Part shown: positions 17,036 through 27,126 of the stretch, piece by piece
Layout: every line of letters starts with the position of its first letter
How positions within the stretch are numbered: the first letter of the stretch is position 1
NCBI RefSeq assembly: GCF_018613895.1
Contig: NZ_JAGGPH010000007.1
Coordinates: 248,001-312,000, forward strand
Direction of reading: 5' to 3'
DNA: 64,000 nucleotides
Source: Curtobacterium sp. ISL-83
GTDB taxonomy: Bacteria; Actinomycetota; Actinomycetes; Actinomycetales; Microbacteriaceae
Notes under the pieces: generated by a model
The model's database searches: none
What the model was told of the DNA's origin: nothing
Seen by the model: the letters and a program-made list of their open reading frames with translations, nothing else
Program-made: the position numbers and the translations under genes

Positions 17036-17665
17036 TCAGGCCGCGGTGATCGCCGCGCGGATCTCCGCAGCGGCAGCGCCCACGTCGGACGCGCTGTAGA
17101 TCGCGCTCCCGGCGACGGCGACCCGCGCCCCCGCAGCCTGCACGGAGGCGACGGACGCTGCCGTCACCCCGCCGGCGACCGAGAACGACACCCCGGAGGC
17201 CTTGCCCTCGTCGAGGAGCGTCGAGAACGTGAACCCGTCCTCCGCCTGCTCGTCGAGCCCGGCGTGCATCTCGACGAACTCGGCGCCGAGCGCGATGACC
17301 TCGCGGGCACGGGCAGCCTTATCGGGCACGCCGATCAGGTCGACGACGATGCCCTTGCCGTGCTTCTTCGCCGCGGCGACCGCACCCGCGATGGTGCTGT
17401 CACCGGCGACGCCGAGGACGGTGACCAGGTCCGCGCCGGCGGCGAACGCGATGTCCGCCTCGAGCTCGCCGGCGTCCATCGTCTTGAGGTCGGCGAACAC
17501 GATCTTGTCCGGGTGGGCCTCCTTGATCGCGGTGACGGCGGAGAGTCCGGCGCTCTTGATGAGCGGCGTGCCGAGCTCGAGGACGTCGACGTGCGGAGCG
17601 GCCGCGGCGGCGAGTTCGAGGGCGGCTTCGGTGGTCAGGGTGTCCATGGCGAACTGGAGCTGCAT
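17036..17665 (-). CDS. hxlA: 3-hexulose-6-phosphate synthase
   Basis: A 209-residue TIM-barrel enzyme of the orotidine-decarboxylase suprafamily. It condenses formaldehyde with ribulose-5-phosphate to hexulose-6-phosphate, the first step of the ribulose monophosphate route. Recognisable segments are LQFAMDTL, VLELGTPLI, FADLKTMDAGELEAD (the metal/catalytic strand), GVPDKAARA, FVEMHAGLDEQ and VAGGVTAASV. ATG 17665 has AAAGGCACC upstream. It follows hxlB by 11 bp on the same strand. In a non-methylotroph this pair mainly detoxifies formaldehyde; that role here is inferred. Confidence 0.92.
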   Translation of the reverse strand: MQLQFAMDTLTTEAALELAAAAAPHVDVLELGTPLIKSAGLSAVTAIKEAHPDKIVFADLKTMDAGELEADIAFAAGADLVTVLGVAGDSTIAGAVAAAKKHGKGIVVDLIGVPDKAARAREVIALGAEFVEMHAGLDEQAEDGFTFSTLLDEGKASGVSFSVAGGVTAASVASVQAAGARVAVAGSAIYSASDVGAAAAEIRAAITAA

Positions 17666-17676
17666 GGTGGTGCCTT

Positions 17677-18228
17677 TCATTCGAGGTTGGCGTGGCGTGG
17701 CCACAGGTCGTCGGCGGAGCGACCGCTCCGCTGCCAGAGCACGTGGAAGAGTGCGTCCCCGAGCAGGACGAGTGCCTGTTCGAAGAGACCGCCGGCGTAC
17801 TGGGCCGAGGCGGTGCCCGACCGGTCGGTCTTCGTCGCCGCGGGGACCACGAGGGTCACCGTGGCGAGGTCGGCGAGCGGCGAGGCGTCGGTCGTGGAGA
17901 CAGCGAGCACATCGGCTCCGACGTCCGCGGCGGTTCGTGCTGCCTGCACGATGCCGGCGGTCTGCCCCGACCCACTCGCGACGAGGAGCACGTCCCCCGG
18001 TCCGATGGCCGGCGTCGTGACCTCGCCGACGACGTGCACGTCGAGACCGAGGTGCATCAGGCGCATCGCGGTCATCCGCAGCGCGAGCCCGGAACGTCCG
18101 GCGCCGTGCACGAACACGCGCCGGGTGCCGTCGAGCAGGCCCAGCGCCCGGTCAGTGTCCCCACCCACCCGGGCGGTCACGTCACGGACTTCACCGGCGA
18201 TCAGGTCGAGCGCTGCTGCGAGGGGCAT
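17677..18228 (-). CDS. hxlB: 6-phospho-3-hexuloisomerase
   Basis: A 183-residue SIS-domain isomerase that turns hexulose-6-phosphate into fructose-6-phosphate. The phosphosugar-binding motifs are VFVHGAGRSGLALRMTAMRLMHLG, VVGEVTTPAIGPGDVLLVASGSGQT and STTDASPLADLA; the C-terminal AQYAGGLFEQALVLLGDALF matches the family. ATG 18228 sits just after a GGAGG site. First gene of the hxlBA operon; its promoter region is shared with the divergent LuxR-type regulator and holds two abutting palindromes. Confidence 0.92.
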   Translation of the reverse strand: MPLAAALDLIAGEVRDVTARVGGDTDRALGLLDGTRRVFVHGAGRSGLALRMTAMRLMHLGLDVHVVGEVTTPAIGPGDVLLVASGSGQTAGIVQAARTAADVGADVLAVSTTDASPLADLATVTLVVPAATKTDRSGTASAQYAGGLFEQALVLLGDALFHVLWQRSGRSADDLWPRHANLE

Positions 18229-18284
18229 GCCTCCATGCTGCGGCGAACGCAGCACCCGCGCCGCTACCCGGCACGACGGGCAGC

Positions 18285-18316
18285 CCACCCGATGGGGTGG
18301 CCACCCGGACGGGTGG
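18285..18316. promoter_or_regulatory. Two abutting CCACCC-N4-GGGTGG palindromes (candidate operators)
   Basis: CCACCCGATGGGGTGG at 18285-18300 is followed with no gap by CCACCCGGACGGGTGG at 18301-18316. Both have perfect 6-bp arms and a 4-nt centre. They lie in the 108-bp divergent gap between hxlB and the LuxR-type gene, just upstream of the latter's -10. Best reading: a tandem operator for that regulator, controlling both directions. Confidence 0.65.
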
Positions 18317-18322
18317 GTCGGG

Positions 18323-18328
18323 TAGGTT
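18323..18328 (+). promoter_or_regulatory. -10 hexamer TAGGTT
   Basis: TAGGTT ends 8 nt before ATG at 18337, so the transcript would be leaderless or nearly so. The adjacent palindrome covers the spacer region. Confidence 0.5.
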
Positions 18329-18336
18329 CGGAACCC

Positions 18337-19212
18337 ATGGACACGGACAGTGACACCACCGCCACCGGCCGGGAGGAACGGATCACCGAGTCCGAGGACC
18401 TCGCCGCCGCCAGTCGGTCGGCTGCCGCCGAGCACGCCAGGACGGTCGCCGAGCAGGCCGATCGGCACGCCCTCACCCTCGAGTCGGTGCTCGCGGTCCT
18501 CCGATCGCCGCGGGTCTCCGACGCCGCCGCGCGTGCCGAGGCCACCGAGATCGCGTCGGCCGCGCTCGTCGCACTCCGCACGGCCACGGACCGGCAGCGG
18601 AGCACCCTGCTCGAACCGGTCACCGGGGCCTTCTCACGACTGCGCGCGGACCTGCGCCCGCTCGTCCGCTTCGGCGACCTCGACCTGCAGTTCATCGAGC
18701 CACCCGCGACCGGCCGGGCGCTCCCGGGTGACGTCGCGCACGCTGCCCGCGCCATCGTCCGGACGGCGGTGCTCGCCCTGGTGGACGACGGCTCGGCCGG
18801 TCGGGTCCGGATCCAGTGGGACTGCGACGGCCGGAACCTGCTCATGCAGCTCCGCGACGACGGCACCGGCACGCTCGACGCCCACGACGACGCGGTGCGG
18901 CCGATCGCCGAGCGGGTCGTCGCCCTGGACGGACGGCTGCGCGTCGAGTCGACGCCGGGCTGGGGGTCGACGCTCGACATCAGCCTGCCGCTCGACCCAC
19001 CGCCGGGAGCCGTCGACCTGCCCGAGGACACCGGCTTGACCCCGCGGGAGCGTGACGTCCTGCGGCTCGTCGCGACCGGGGTCGGCAACCGGGAGATCGC
19101 GGGCAGCCTCGGCATCAGCCTGAACACGGTGAAGTACCACGTGGCGAACCTGCTCCGGAAGCACGGCGCCAGGACCCGGGCGGAACTCGCCGCGGTCAGC
19201 TCCCGGGGCTGA
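18337..19212 (+). CDS. LuxR-type regulator with histidine-kinase-ATPase-like domain
   Basis: A 291-residue one-component regulator with an uncommon make-up. Residues 1-110 are helical and hydrophilic (signal-input candidate). Residues about 115-225 resemble the HATPase domain of NarL-type sensor kinases (LLMQLRDDGTGTLDAHD and LDGRLRVESTPGWGSTLDISLPL), but the N-box is degraded to VRTAVLALVDDG. Residues 231-290 are a LuxR/NarL helix-turn-helix (LTPRERDVLRLVATGVGNREIAGSLGIS in two pieces, then NTVKYHVANLLRKHGARTRAEL). No receiver domain and no phospho-acceptor His. Divergent from hxlBA, so a formaldehyde-response role is inferred. Its 3' end overlaps kdpE by 17 bp. Confidence 0.8.
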   Translation: MDTDSDTTATGREERITESEDLAAASRSAAAEHARTVAEQADRHALTLESVLAVLRSPRVSDAAARAEATEIASAALVALRTATDRQRSTLLEPVTGAFSRLRADLRPLVRFGDLDLQFIEPPATGRALPGDVAHAARAIVRTAVLALVDDGSAGRVRIQWDCDGRNLLMQLRDDGTGTLDAHDDAVRPIAERVVALDGRLRVESTPGWGSTLDISLPLDPPPGAVDLPEDTGLTPRERDVLRLVATGVGNREIAGSLGISLNTVKYHVANLLRKHGARTRAELAAVSSRG

Positions 19213-19885
19213 ACCGGTAGCCCATCCCGGACTCGGTGACCAGGTACCGGGGCGCAGAGGGATCCGGTTCGAGCTTCCGCCGGAGCTGCGCCATGTAGAG
19301 CCGCAGGTAGCCGGAGTCGGTGCCGTGCGACGGCCCCCACACCTCGGTCAGGAGCATCTCGCGGGTCATCAGCCGGTCGGGGTTCGTCACGAGCACCTCG
19401 AGCAGACGCCACTCGGTCGGGGTGAGCCGGATCGCGGGACCGGTCGGCGGTGTGACCTGCTTCGCGACGAGGTCCACGACCAGGTCGCCCACCCGGATGG
19501 TCGGCGCGGCGTCGACGGCCGCCTGCCGCCGTCGCCCGAGGGCACGGAGCCGCGCGAGCAGTTCGTCCATCTGGAACGGCTTCGTCACGTAGTCGTCCGC
19601 GCCGGCGTCGAGCGCGTCCACCTTGTCCGACGAGTCCGTGCGCCCGGAGAGCACCAGGACGGGCACCTGCGACCACGCCCGCACCGCCTCGAGCACCCCG
19701 ATGCCGTCGAGCCGCGGCAACCCGAGGTCGAGCAGCACCAGGTCGGGTCGCTCCGTGATGACCGCGTCGAGCCCGGCCCGGCCGTCGCGGGCGGTGACGA
19801 CGTCGTACCCACGCGCGGCCAACGTCACGGCGAGCGCCCGGACGAGCTGCGCGTCGTCGTCCACGATCAGGACCTTCGTGCTCAT
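19196..19885 (-). CDS. kdpE: KdpE response regulator
   Basis: A 229-residue OmpR-family regulator of the Kdp potassium system. The receiver has the acidic pair DD at 9-10, phosphoacceptor Asp53 in LLDLGLP and Lys in YVTKPF; the winged-helix domain has IRLTPTEWRLLEVL and DSGYLRLYMAQLRRKLEPDP. Start ATG 19885 overlaps the kdpD stop (ATGA), and kdpFABC lies upstream, which makes the identity secure. The 3' end overlaps the convergent LuxR-type gene by 17 bp. Confidence 0.95.
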   Translation of the reverse strand: MSTKVLIVDDDAQLVRALAVTLAARGYDVVTARDGRAGLDAVITERPDLVLLDLGLPRLDGIGVLEAVRAWSQVPVLVLSGRTDSSDKVDALDAGADDYVTKPFQMDELLARLRALGRRRQAAVDAAPTIRVGDLVVDLVAKQVTPPTGPAIRLTPTEWRLLEVLVTNPDRLMTREMLLTEVWGPSHGTDSGYLRLYMAQLRRKLEPDPSAPRYLVTESGMGYRFSPGS

Positions 19886-22374
19886 CGGACCTCCACCCCC
19901 ACGTGCCCGGCGATCGGCAGGCGCACCACGACGGTGAGCCCACCACCCGGGGTGTCGTCGACCTCGATCGTGCCGCCCATGCCCTCGGTGAACCCGCGCG
20001 CGAGCGCCAGGCCGAGTCCGAGACCGGTCTCGTTGTCGGTGTCCCCGAGTCGCTGGAAGGGCTGGAACACCTCGTCGCGGCGGTCCTCCGGGATCCCCGG
20101 TCCGTGGTCGGCGATGCGCAGTTCGACGCCGCCGCCGAAGGCGCTCGCCGCGACGCGGACGCGGGTGCCGTCGGGGGCGTACCGGCTGGCGTTCGCGAGC
20201 AGGTTCACGACGACGCGTTGGAGCAGCACGGGGTCGGCGAGCACCGGCGGCAGGTCGGCGGGCAGGTCGAGGTCGACCTCCTCCGGACCGAGCTCGAGTT
20301 CGTCGAGGGCCGGGGCGACCACGGTCTCGACGGCGGTCGGCACGGGGGTCGCGGCGAGCACCCCGGCCTGCACGCGGCTGACGTCCAGCAGGTCCGCCAA
20401 CAGCACCGCCAGGTGACGGAGGCTCTCGTCGGCGGTCGCGAGCAGGGCCTCCCGGTCGGCATCGGACAGGGCGATGTCGCTGGCACGGAGGGTCTGCACG
20501 GCCGCGGACGCGGCCGCGATCGGTCGGCGCACGTCGTGGCCGACCGCGGCGAGGATCGCGCTCCGGACCCGGTCGACGGCGGCGATGCGTTCCGCGTCGA
20601 CCGCGGTCCTGGTGAGTTCGCGGTGTTCGACGGCGGCGTCGAGCTGCTGTTCGACCACACGCAGCAGTCGTCGTTGGGTCGGGTCGTCGGGTGCACCGGC
20701 GAACTCGAGCACCGCGCCGGATGCCAGGGTCGTCGCGGCGTCGGGCGTGCCGTCGAACGTCCCGGAACTCGCCGGCACGTCCTCCCCCTGACGGATCCGG
20801 ACGCCGGTGAAGCCGAACGCCTCGCGCGTCCGGTCGAGCAGCGCCTGCAGGGCGTCGTCACCGCGGAGCACGCTGCCGGCGATCCCGACGAGCAACCCCG
20901 ACTCCGCCGCGGCTCGGCGTGCCGTGCGCGACCGACGGGCCGAGCGGTCGACCACGAAGCTCACGAGGACGGCGCTGATCACGTACATCACGAGCGCGAA
21001 CAGGTGCCAGGGCTGCTGGACGGTGACCTGGTACAGGGGTTGCACGAAGAAGAAGTCGAGGCTCAGCCCGGACAGGACCGCGGCGAAGACGGCCGGCCAC
21101 ATCCCGCCGACCAGGGCCACGACCAGGACGAGGAGTTGGTACGCGAGCACGTCCACCGTGATCGCGTCCGGGTCGCTACCGAGCGAGAGCAGCCAGGTGA
21201 GCAGCGGCCCGACGAGCACGGCGAGCACGAACGCGGCGAGCACGCGGCCGCGGGACAGGCTGCCGCCGAGCTTCGGCAGGGCGAACCCGCCGCCGGCCCG
21301 CTCGTGGGTGACCATGTGCACGTCGATGTCGCCGGACTCGCGGATGACCGTGTTCCCGATGCCGGGGCCGGTGATCGCCGCCGACAGTCGGCTGCGCCGG
21401 CTCACGCCGATGACGATCCGGGTCGCGTCGATCGACCGGGCGAAGCGGACGAGGGTGCTCGGCACGTCGTCGCCGACCACCTGGTGGTACGTGCCGCCGA
21501 GCTGCTCGAGGAGTGCGCGCTGCGTGCCGAGTGCGCCGGGGTGCCGCTCTCGGAGTCCGTCGTTCGTCGTGACGTGCACTGCGGCGAGCTCCCCGCCTGC
21601 ACTCCGGGCGGCGATCCGGGCACCGCGGCGGAGCAGCGTCTCGCCCTCCGGTCCCCCGGTGAGCGCGACGAGCACCCGCTCGCGCGTCTCCCAGCGGTGG
21701 TCGATGCCGTGTTCGGCGCGGTAGGCCTTCAGGGCGTCGTCGACCTCGTCGGCCAGCCAGAGCAGGGCGATCTCGCGGAGGGCGGTCAGGTTGCCGAGCC
21801 GGAAGTAGTTCGACAGCGCCGCGTCGATCCGCGCCGCCGGGTACACCAGCCCCTCGGACAGGCGCTCGCGGAGGGCCGCGGGCGACAGGTCGACGACCTC
21901 GACCTGATCGGCCGCCCGGACCACGGCGTCCGGCACGGTCTCGCGCTGCACGGTGCCGGTGATCTCGCGGACGACGTCTCCGAGCGACTGCATGTGCTGG
22001 ACGTTGACCGTCGAGATGACGGTGATGCCCGCGGCGAGCAGGGCCTCGACGTCCTGCCAGCGTTTCTCGTGTCGGCCACCCGGCGCATTCGTGTGCGCCA
22101 GTTCGTCGACGAGCGCGACGTCGGGGTCCCGCGCCAGGACGGCGTCGAGGTCCATGTCGTCGAGCTCCACGCCCCGGTGCTGGACCGTGCGGCGCGGGAC
22201 CACTTCGAGCCCGGGGACGAGCGCCGCCGTCGCGACACGGCCGTGGGTCTCGACGACGGCGACGACCACGTCCTTGCCCTCGTCGAGCAGGCGGCGGCCC
22301 TCCTCGAGCATCGTGTAGGTCTTGCCGACGCCGGGGGCGGCGCCGAGCAGGACCCGCAGCTTGCCTCGCTTCAC
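19882..22374 (-). CDS. kdpD: KdpD sensor histidine kinase
   Basis: An 830-residue membrane kinase that responds to low potassium or turgor. It begins with the KdpD domain (Walker A GAAPGVGKT near residue 11; DELAHTNAPG), then a universal-stress-like domain. Four membrane helices lie around residues 385-480 and a GAF-like segment follows. The kinase core has H-box VGHDVRRP, N-box NLLANASRYAPDG and G-box GLGLGLALARGF. Start is probably GTG 22374 (VKRGKLRVLLG), after GAGAGG. A 171-bp gap with a hairpin separates it from kdpC, so kdpDE may be partly uncoupled from kdpFABC. Confidence 0.94.
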   Translation of the reverse strand: MKRGKLRVLLGAAPGVGKTYTMLEEGRRLLDEGKDVVVAVVETHGRVATAALVPGLEVVPRRTVQHRGVELDDMDLDAVLARDPDVALVDELAHTNAPGGRHEKRWQDVEALLAAGITVISTVNVQHMQSLGDVVREITGTVQRETVPDAVVRAADQVEVVDLSPAALRERLSEGLVYPAARIDAALSNYFRLGNLTALREIALLWLADEVDDALKAYRAEHGIDHRWETRERVLVALTGGPEGETLLRRGARIAARSAGGELAAVHVTTNDGLRERHPGALGTQRALLEQLGGTYHQVVGDDVPSTLVRFARSIDATRIVIGVSRRSRLSAAITGPGIGNTVIRESGDIDVHMVTHERAGGGFALPKLGGSLSRGRVLAAFVLAVLVGPLLTWLLSLGSDPDAITVDVLAYQLLVLVVALVGGMWPAVFAAVLSGLSLDFFFVQPLYQVTVQQPWHLFALVMYVISAVLVSFVVDRSARRSRTARRAAAESGLLVGIAGSVLRGDDALQALLDRTREAFGFTGVRIRQGEDVPASSGTFDGTPDAATTLASGAVLEFAGAPDDPTQRRLLRVVEQQLDAAVEHRELTRTAVDAERIAAVDRVRSAILAAVGHDVRRPIAAASAAVQTLRASDIALSDADREALLATADESLRHLAVLLADLLDVSRVQAGVLAATPVPTAVETVVAPALDELELGPEEVDLDLPADLPPVLADPVLLQRVVVNLLANASRYAPDGTRVRVAASAFGGGVELRIADHGPGIPEDRRDEVFQPFQRLGDTDNETGLGLGLALARGFTEGMGGTIEVDDTPGGGLTVVVRLPIAGHVGVEVR

Positions 22375-22471
22375 GGGCTCATCCTCTCGCGTGACGGGCG
22401 GGGGCGGCGGCACGCGAGTCGTTGCACCGCCGCCTGGCCGCGCCCCGGGACGCGCGTGTGGACCCACGCTC

Positions 22472-22510
22472 CCGACATCGAACCGACCGTCGAGCGTGGT
22501 TCGACGTCGG
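22472..22510 (-). terminator. Hairpin between kdpC and kdpD
   Basis: CCGACATCGAACC and GGTTCGACGTCGG pair over 13 positions with one mismatch, around a 13-nt loop. It lies 36 nt past the kdpC stop and could attenuate read-through into kdpDE. Confidence 0.45.
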
Positions 22511-22545
22511 GATCGTGGTTCGACGGCATCACGACGCTGCGGCCG

Positions 22546-23151
22546 TCACGACGCTGACGCCTTCGCCAACGCCAGGTTCAGCTCGAGCACGTTCACCACG
22601 GGCTCCCCCAGGAACCCGAGCTGGGGCGACTCGGTGTGCTGCTCGACGAGCCTCCGCACCGCCGACTCCGACAGGCCCCGGGCCGCGGCCACCCGCTTCA
22701 CCTGCTGCAGCGCGGACATCGGGCTCACGTCCGGGTCGAGACCGGAGCCCGACGCCGTCACCGCGTCCGCCGGAACGTCGGCAGGGTCGACCCCGTCGGC
22801 CTTCGCCACCGCGGCCTTCCGCTGCTCGATCGCCTTGGTCAGGTCGGGGTTCGACGGCCCGAGGTTCGAGCCGGACGAGGCGTTCGCGTCGTAGCCCTTC
22901 TCGCCGGCGGCGGACGGGCGCGACTGGAACCACCGGTCGGCGCTCTTGCCGTCGAAGGACTGGCCGATGAGCGACGATCCGACGACCTTGCCGGACGCGT
23001 CGGTGATCGTCGAGCCGTTGGCCTGCGCGGGGAAGGCGACCTGCCCGACACCCCAGACGGCGAGCGGGTACGCGATCCCGAGCACGACGGTGGACAGCAG
23101 GGTGAGGCGCACGGCCACACCGGTGGAACGGAAGAACGAGCGAGTTGTCAT
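22546..23151 (-). CDS. kdpC: Potassium-transporting ATPase subunit C
   Basis: A 201-residue KdpC. One N-terminal membrane helix (about 14-36, [20 protein letters not shown]) is followed by an extracytoplasmic domain containing [23 protein letters not shown] (about 58-80) and the family end motif [22 protein letters not shown]. KdpC stabilises the KdpFABC complex and helps potassium binding. Start ATG 23151 overlaps the kdpB stop by 4 bp. Confidence 0.95.
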   Translation of the reverse strand: MTTRSFFRSTGVAVRLTLLSTVVLGIAYPLAVWGVGQVAFPAQANGSTITDASGKVVGSSLIGQSFDGKSADRWFQSRPSAAGEKGYDANASSGSNLGPSNPDLTKAIEQRKAAVAKADGVDPADVPADAVTASGSGLDPDVSPMSALQQVKRVAAARGLSESAVRRLVEQHTESPQLGFLGEPVVNVLELNLALAKASAS

Positions 23152-25355
23152 GAGGAGAATCCCGGGATGAGACCGACCACCAGGTCGATGAGCTTGATGC
23201 CGATGAAGGGGACGACGACGCCACCGAGCCCGTAGACGAGCAGGTTGCGGCCGAGGACGGACGACGCGGACGCCGCCCGGTACCGCACTCCGCGCAGGGA
23301 GAGCGGGATGAGCGCCACGATGACGAGCGCGTTGAAGATGACCGCCGACAGGATCGCCGACGACGGGCTGTGCAGGCCCATCACGTTCAGGGCCGCGAGC
23401 CCGGGGAACGCGATCTGGAACATCGCCGGGATGATCGCGAAGTACTTGGCGATGTCGTTCGCGATCGAGAAGGTGGTGAGCGCACCACGCGTGATGAGCA
23501 GCTGCTTGCCGATCCGGACGATGTCGATGAGCTTCGTCGGGTCGGAGTCCAGGTCGACCATGTTGCCGGCCTCCTTCGCCGCGGTCGTCCCGGTGTTCAT
23601 CGCCACGCCGACGTCCGCCTGCGCCAGGGCCGGCGCGTCGTTCGTGCCGTCGCCGGTCATCGCGACGAGGTTGCCGCCCTCCTGCTCCTTGCGGATCAGG
23701 GCGAGCTTGTCCTCCGGGGTGGCCTCGGCGAGGAAGTCGTCGACGCCGGCCTCACGGGCGATCGCCGCCGCGGTGCGGGGGTTGTCGCCGGTGATCATCA
23801 CCGTGCGGATCCCCATCTCGCGGAGCTCGGCGAAGCGCTCGGCCATCCCCGCCTTGACGACGTCTTTGAGGTGCACGACGCCGAGCAGCGCGACCCGGCC
23901 GGACGGGTCCCGACGGGCGACGACCAGCGGCGTCCCGCCGGAGTCGGAGACCTCGGCGACCGTGGCGTCGATGGCGGCGACCAAACCCGCATCGGAGGTG
24001 TCGGCCCAGTTCAGCACTGCAGCAGCGGCTCCCTTGCGGATCTGCGACCCGTCGGGCAGGTCGAGACCGGACATCCGGGTTTGCGCCGTGAACGGCACCT
24101 CGACCGCACCCGCGGGCGCGCCCTCAGCAGCACCGGCAGCCGCGGCGAGCTCGACGATGGAGCGCCCTTCCGGGGTCGTGTCCGCCGCGCTCGACAGCGC
24201 GGCCGCCCGCATCAGCTCGGCCTCGGTCACCCCGGGCACCGGCACCACCCGGGACGCACGCCGGTTGCCGTACGTGATCGTGCCGGTCTTGTCGAGCAGG
24301 AGGGTGGTGATGTCACCGGCCGCCTCGACCGCGCGTCCGGACATCGCCAGGACGTTGTGCTGCACGAGCCGGTCCATCCCCGCGATGCCGATGGCCGACA
24401 GCAGCGCACCGATCGTGGTCGGGATCAGGCAGACGAGCAGGGCGATGAGCACCGGCACGCTGACCGTCGCGCCGACCATCCCGGCGAGGGGCTGCATGGT
24501 CAGGCAGACGATCACGAAGACGATCGACAGCGACGCGAGCAGGATGTTCAGCGCGATCTCGTTCGGCGTCTTCTGGCGAGCAGCGCCTTCGACGAGCCGG
24601 ATCATCCGGTCGATGAAGGTCTCGCCCGGGGTCGAGGTGATGCGCACCACGATCCGGTCGGACAGCACGCGGGTCCCGCCGGTCACCGCACTCCGGTCAC
24701 CACCCGATTCGCGGATGACGGGCGCGGATTCACCGGTCACGGCGGATTCGTCGACCGAGGCGATGCCGTCGATCACGTCACCGTCGCCCGGCACGACCTC
24801 GCCGGCCACCACCAGCACCACGTCGCCCTTCGCGAGGTCGACGGACGCGATGTCCTCGACGGACGCGGCGAGCGCCGCCGGGTCGGCGGCGTCGTACCCG
24901 ACGACCCGGCGGGCGCTCGTGGTCGACCGGGTCTTCCGCAGGGTGTCGGCCTGCGCCTTGCCGCGGCCCTCGGCGACCGACTCCGCGAGGTTCGCGAAGA
25001 CGACCGTCAGCCACAGCCAGACCGCGATCGCGGCCGTGAAGACGGACGGCTCGACGACGGCGGTGACCGTCGTCAGCGCGGCGCCGACCTCGACGATGAA
25101 CATCACGGGGTTCCGCCACATCAGTCGCGGATCGAGCTTCCGGAACGCGCCCGGGAGGCCCGCCACCAGTTGGCGGGCTCCGAAGGCGGTGGAGCGGGTG
25201 GCCGGCCGGGAGGCTGGGCCCCGCCCGCCGGTACCGGATCGACGCGCCAGCGGCGAGCCGGCCGTGTCGGGTGGGAGGGTCGCCTCGGTCTCGGAGGACA
25301 CGGTGGTCATGGGTTCGGCTTTCATCGGTTCGCTGCGCACCGGTTCGGCGCTCAT
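23148..25355 (-). CDS. kdpB: Potassium-transporting P-type ATPase subunit B
   Basis: A 735-residue P-type ATPase that energises KdpA. The phosphorylated aspartate is Asp355 in DKTGTITYG; the A-domain TGES is in AVTGESAPV, the hinge is [10 protein letters not shown] and the metal site [10 protein letters not shown]. It is about 50 residues longer than typical KdpB: the first 55 residues are low-complexity and begin with repeated SAEP/KAEP units with Met at 1, 11 and 16, so an internal start is possible. ATG 25355 overlaps the kdpA stop (ATGA), which favours the long form. Confidence 0.94.
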   Translation of the reverse strand: MSAEPVRSEPMKAEPMTTVSSETEATLPPDTAGSPLARRSGTGGRGPASRPATRSTAFGARQLVAGLPGAFRKLDPRLMWRNPVMFIVEVGAALTTVTAVVEPSVFTAAIAVWLWLTVVFANLAESVAEGRGKAQADTLRKTRSTTSARRVVGYDAADPAALAASVEDIASVDLAKGDVVLVVAGEVVPGDGDVIDGIASVDESAVTGESAPVIRESGGDRSAVTGGTRVLSDRIVVRITSTPGETFIDRMIRLVEGAARQKTPNEIALNILLASLSIVFVIVCLTMQPLAGMVGATVSVPVLIALLVCLIPTTIGALLSAIGIAGMDRLVQHNVLAMSGRAVEAAGDITTLLLDKTGTITYGNRRASRVVPVPGVTEAELMRAAALSSAADTTPEGRSIVELAAAAGAAEGAPAGAVEVPFTAQTRMSGLDLPDGSQIRKGAAAAVLNWADTSDAGLVAAIDATVAEVSDSGGTPLVVARRDPSGRVALLGVVHLKDVVKAGMAERFAELREMGIRTVMITGDNPRTAAAIAREAGVDDFLAEATPEDKLALIRKEQEGGNLVAMTGDGTNDAPALAQADVGVAMNTGTTAAKEAGNMVDLDSDPTKLIDIVRIGKQLLITRGALTTFSIANDIAKYFAIIPAMFQIAFPGLAALNVMGLHSPSSAILSAVIFNALVIVALIPLSLRGVRYRAASASSVLGRNLLVYGLGGVVVPFIGIKLIDLVVGLIPGFSS

Positions 25356-27037
25356 CGGTTGAAGGCTTCGGCGAGGGGGCCGAGGGCGAGCACCGGGAAG
25401 TACGTGAGCGCGGTGACGACGATGGCGACGCCGCCGAGCAGGACCACGAACAGGGGCCGGTGGGTGGGGAGGGTGCCGGCGGTCTCCGGCACGCGGTCCT
25501 GCGCGGCGAACGACCCGGCGAGCGCCAGGACGAAGACCATCGGCACGAAGCGGCCGAGCAGCATCACGACGCCGAGCGCGGAGTTCATCCAGGTCGTGTT
25601 CGCGGTGAGGCCGCCGAACGCGGAGCCGTTGTTGTTCGCTCCCGAGGTGAACGCGTAGAGCATCTCGGAGAACCCGTGGTTGCCGGGGTTCGACACCGAC
25701 GTGCCGAGGACCTGCTCGCGGACGCCCGGGATCACCAGCGACAGGCCGGTGCCGAGCAGCACGAGGGTCGGGGTGACGAGGACGTACAGCGCCGCCGCGG
25801 TCATCTCGCGCGCTCGGATCTTCTTGCCGAGGTACTCCGGTGTCCGTCCGACGAGCAGACCACCGATGAACACCGCGATGACGGCGAGCACGAGGATGCC
25901 GTACAGGCCCGATCCGACGCCGCCCGGCGCGATCTCGCCGAGCATCATGTTGACGAGCGCCATCATGCCGCCGATCGGCGTGAAGCTGTCGAACATGCCG
26001 TTCACCGCTCCGGTGGAGGTGGCGGTCGACGCGGTCCCGAACAGGGTCGTCCCGAGGATGCCGAACCGGGCCTCCTTCCCCTCCATCGCGGCACCGGCCG
26101 CGTGGGTGGCGGCGCCACCGGCGCCGAGCTCCGCGATCGACATGATGGACAGCGACACCAGGAAGATGCCGGCCATCACGGCGAGGATCGCGTACCCCTG
26201 GCGGTCGTCCCCGACCATGCGGCCGAAGGTCCGCGGGAGCGAGAACGGGATCACGAGCATGAGGAACACCTCGACGAGGTTCGTCCACGCCTGCGGGTTC
26301 TCGAACGGGTGCGCCGAGTTGGCGTTGAAGGAGCCGCCGCCGTTCGTGCCGAGTTCCTTGATGGCCTCCTGCGACGCCACGAACCCGTCGGGGATGTGCT
26401 GGGTGCCTCCGGCGAGGGTGGTCACGTCCATCCCGGAGCCCCACGACTGGATGACCCCGCCGGCGACGAGCACGATCGCGAAGACGAACGCGCCGGGCAG
26501 GAGCAGCCGGCCGGTCCCGCGGACGATGTCCACCCAGACGTTGCCGAGCGTCCCGGAGCGGCGCCGGGCGAACCCGCGGACAAGGGCGACCGCGACCGCG
26601 AGTCCGACCGCCGCGGACAGGAAGTTCTGCACCGCGAGGCCCGCCATCTGCACCGCGGTGCCCATGGTCGCCTCGGGCGAGTACGACTGCCAGTTCGTGT
26701 TCGACACGAAGGACGCCGCGGTGTCGAACGCGAGCGACGGTCCGACCGCGGGCAACCCGAGGTCTCCGGGCAGCACGACCTGGATCCGCTGGAGCAGGTA
26801 GACGAGCAGCACGCCGACGACGCTGACGAGCAGCACGCCCCGCAGGTAGGCGGGCCACGACTGCTCGGCGTCGGGGTCGACACCGATCACCCGGTACACG
26901 CCGCGCTCGATGCGGCCGTGCGTGGTGCCCGAGTACACCCGGGCCATCCAGTCGCCGAGCGGGCGGTACGCGACGACGAGCAGGAGGACGAGGGTCGCGA
27001 CCTGGACGATGCCCGCCCAGAGGTCCGCGGTGCCCAT
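25352..27037 (-). CDS. kdpA: Potassium-transporting ATPase subunit A
   Basis: A 561-residue channel-like subunit with about ten membrane helices, normal for KdpA. The potassium selectivity loops are visible as [31 protein letters not shown] and [14 protein letters not shown]. It moves potassium through the membrane, driven by KdpB. ATG 27037 shares one base with the kdpF stop (TGATG), and its stop overlaps kdpB, so translation is coupled on both sides. Confidence 0.96.
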   Translation of the reverse strand: MGTADLWAGIVQVATLVLLLVVAYRPLGDWMARVYSGTTHGRIERGVYRVIGVDPDAEQSWPAYLRGVLLVSVVGVLLVYLLQRIQVVLPGDLGLPAVGPSLAFDTAASFVSNTNWQSYSPEATMGTAVQMAGLAVQNFLSAAVGLAVAVALVRGFARRRSGTLGNVWVDIVRGTGRLLLPGAFVFAIVLVAGGVIQSWGSGMDVTTLAGGTQHIPDGFVASQEAIKELGTNGGGSFNANSAHPFENPQAWTNLVEVFLMLVIPFSLPRTFGRMVGDDRQGYAILAVMAGIFLVSLSIMSIAELGAGGAATHAAGAAMEGKEARFGILGTTLFGTASTATSTGAVNGMFDSFTPIGGMMALVNMMLGEIAPGGVGSGLYGILVLAVIAVFIGGLLVGRTPEYLGKKIRAREMTAAALYVLVTPTLVLLGTGLSLVIPGVREQVLGTSVSNPGNHGFSEMLYAFTSGANNNGSAFGGLTANTTWMNSALGVVMLLGRFVPMVFVLALAGSFAAQDRVPETAGTLPTHRPLFVVLLGGVAIVVTALTYFPVLALGPLAEAFNR

Positions 27038-27126
27038 CAGAACCGCTCCGGGCGGACGAGCGCCCAGACGAGGTACACGACTGCTGCGGTACCGAGGACG
27101 GCCGCTGCGATGGTGATGCCGATCAC
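27037..27126 (-). CDS. kdpF: KdpF small membrane subunit
   Basis: A 29-residue single-helix peptide that starts [12 protein letters not shown] and ends [11 protein letters not shown]; the WALxRPE(R/K)F ending is the KdpF hallmark. KdpF stabilises the KdpABC complex in the membrane. The GTG at 27126 is preceded by GGTGGAG and overlaps the stop of an even smaller upstream ORF (GTGA). Confidence 0.9.
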   Translation of the reverse strand: MIGITIAAAVLGTAAVVYLVWALVRPERF

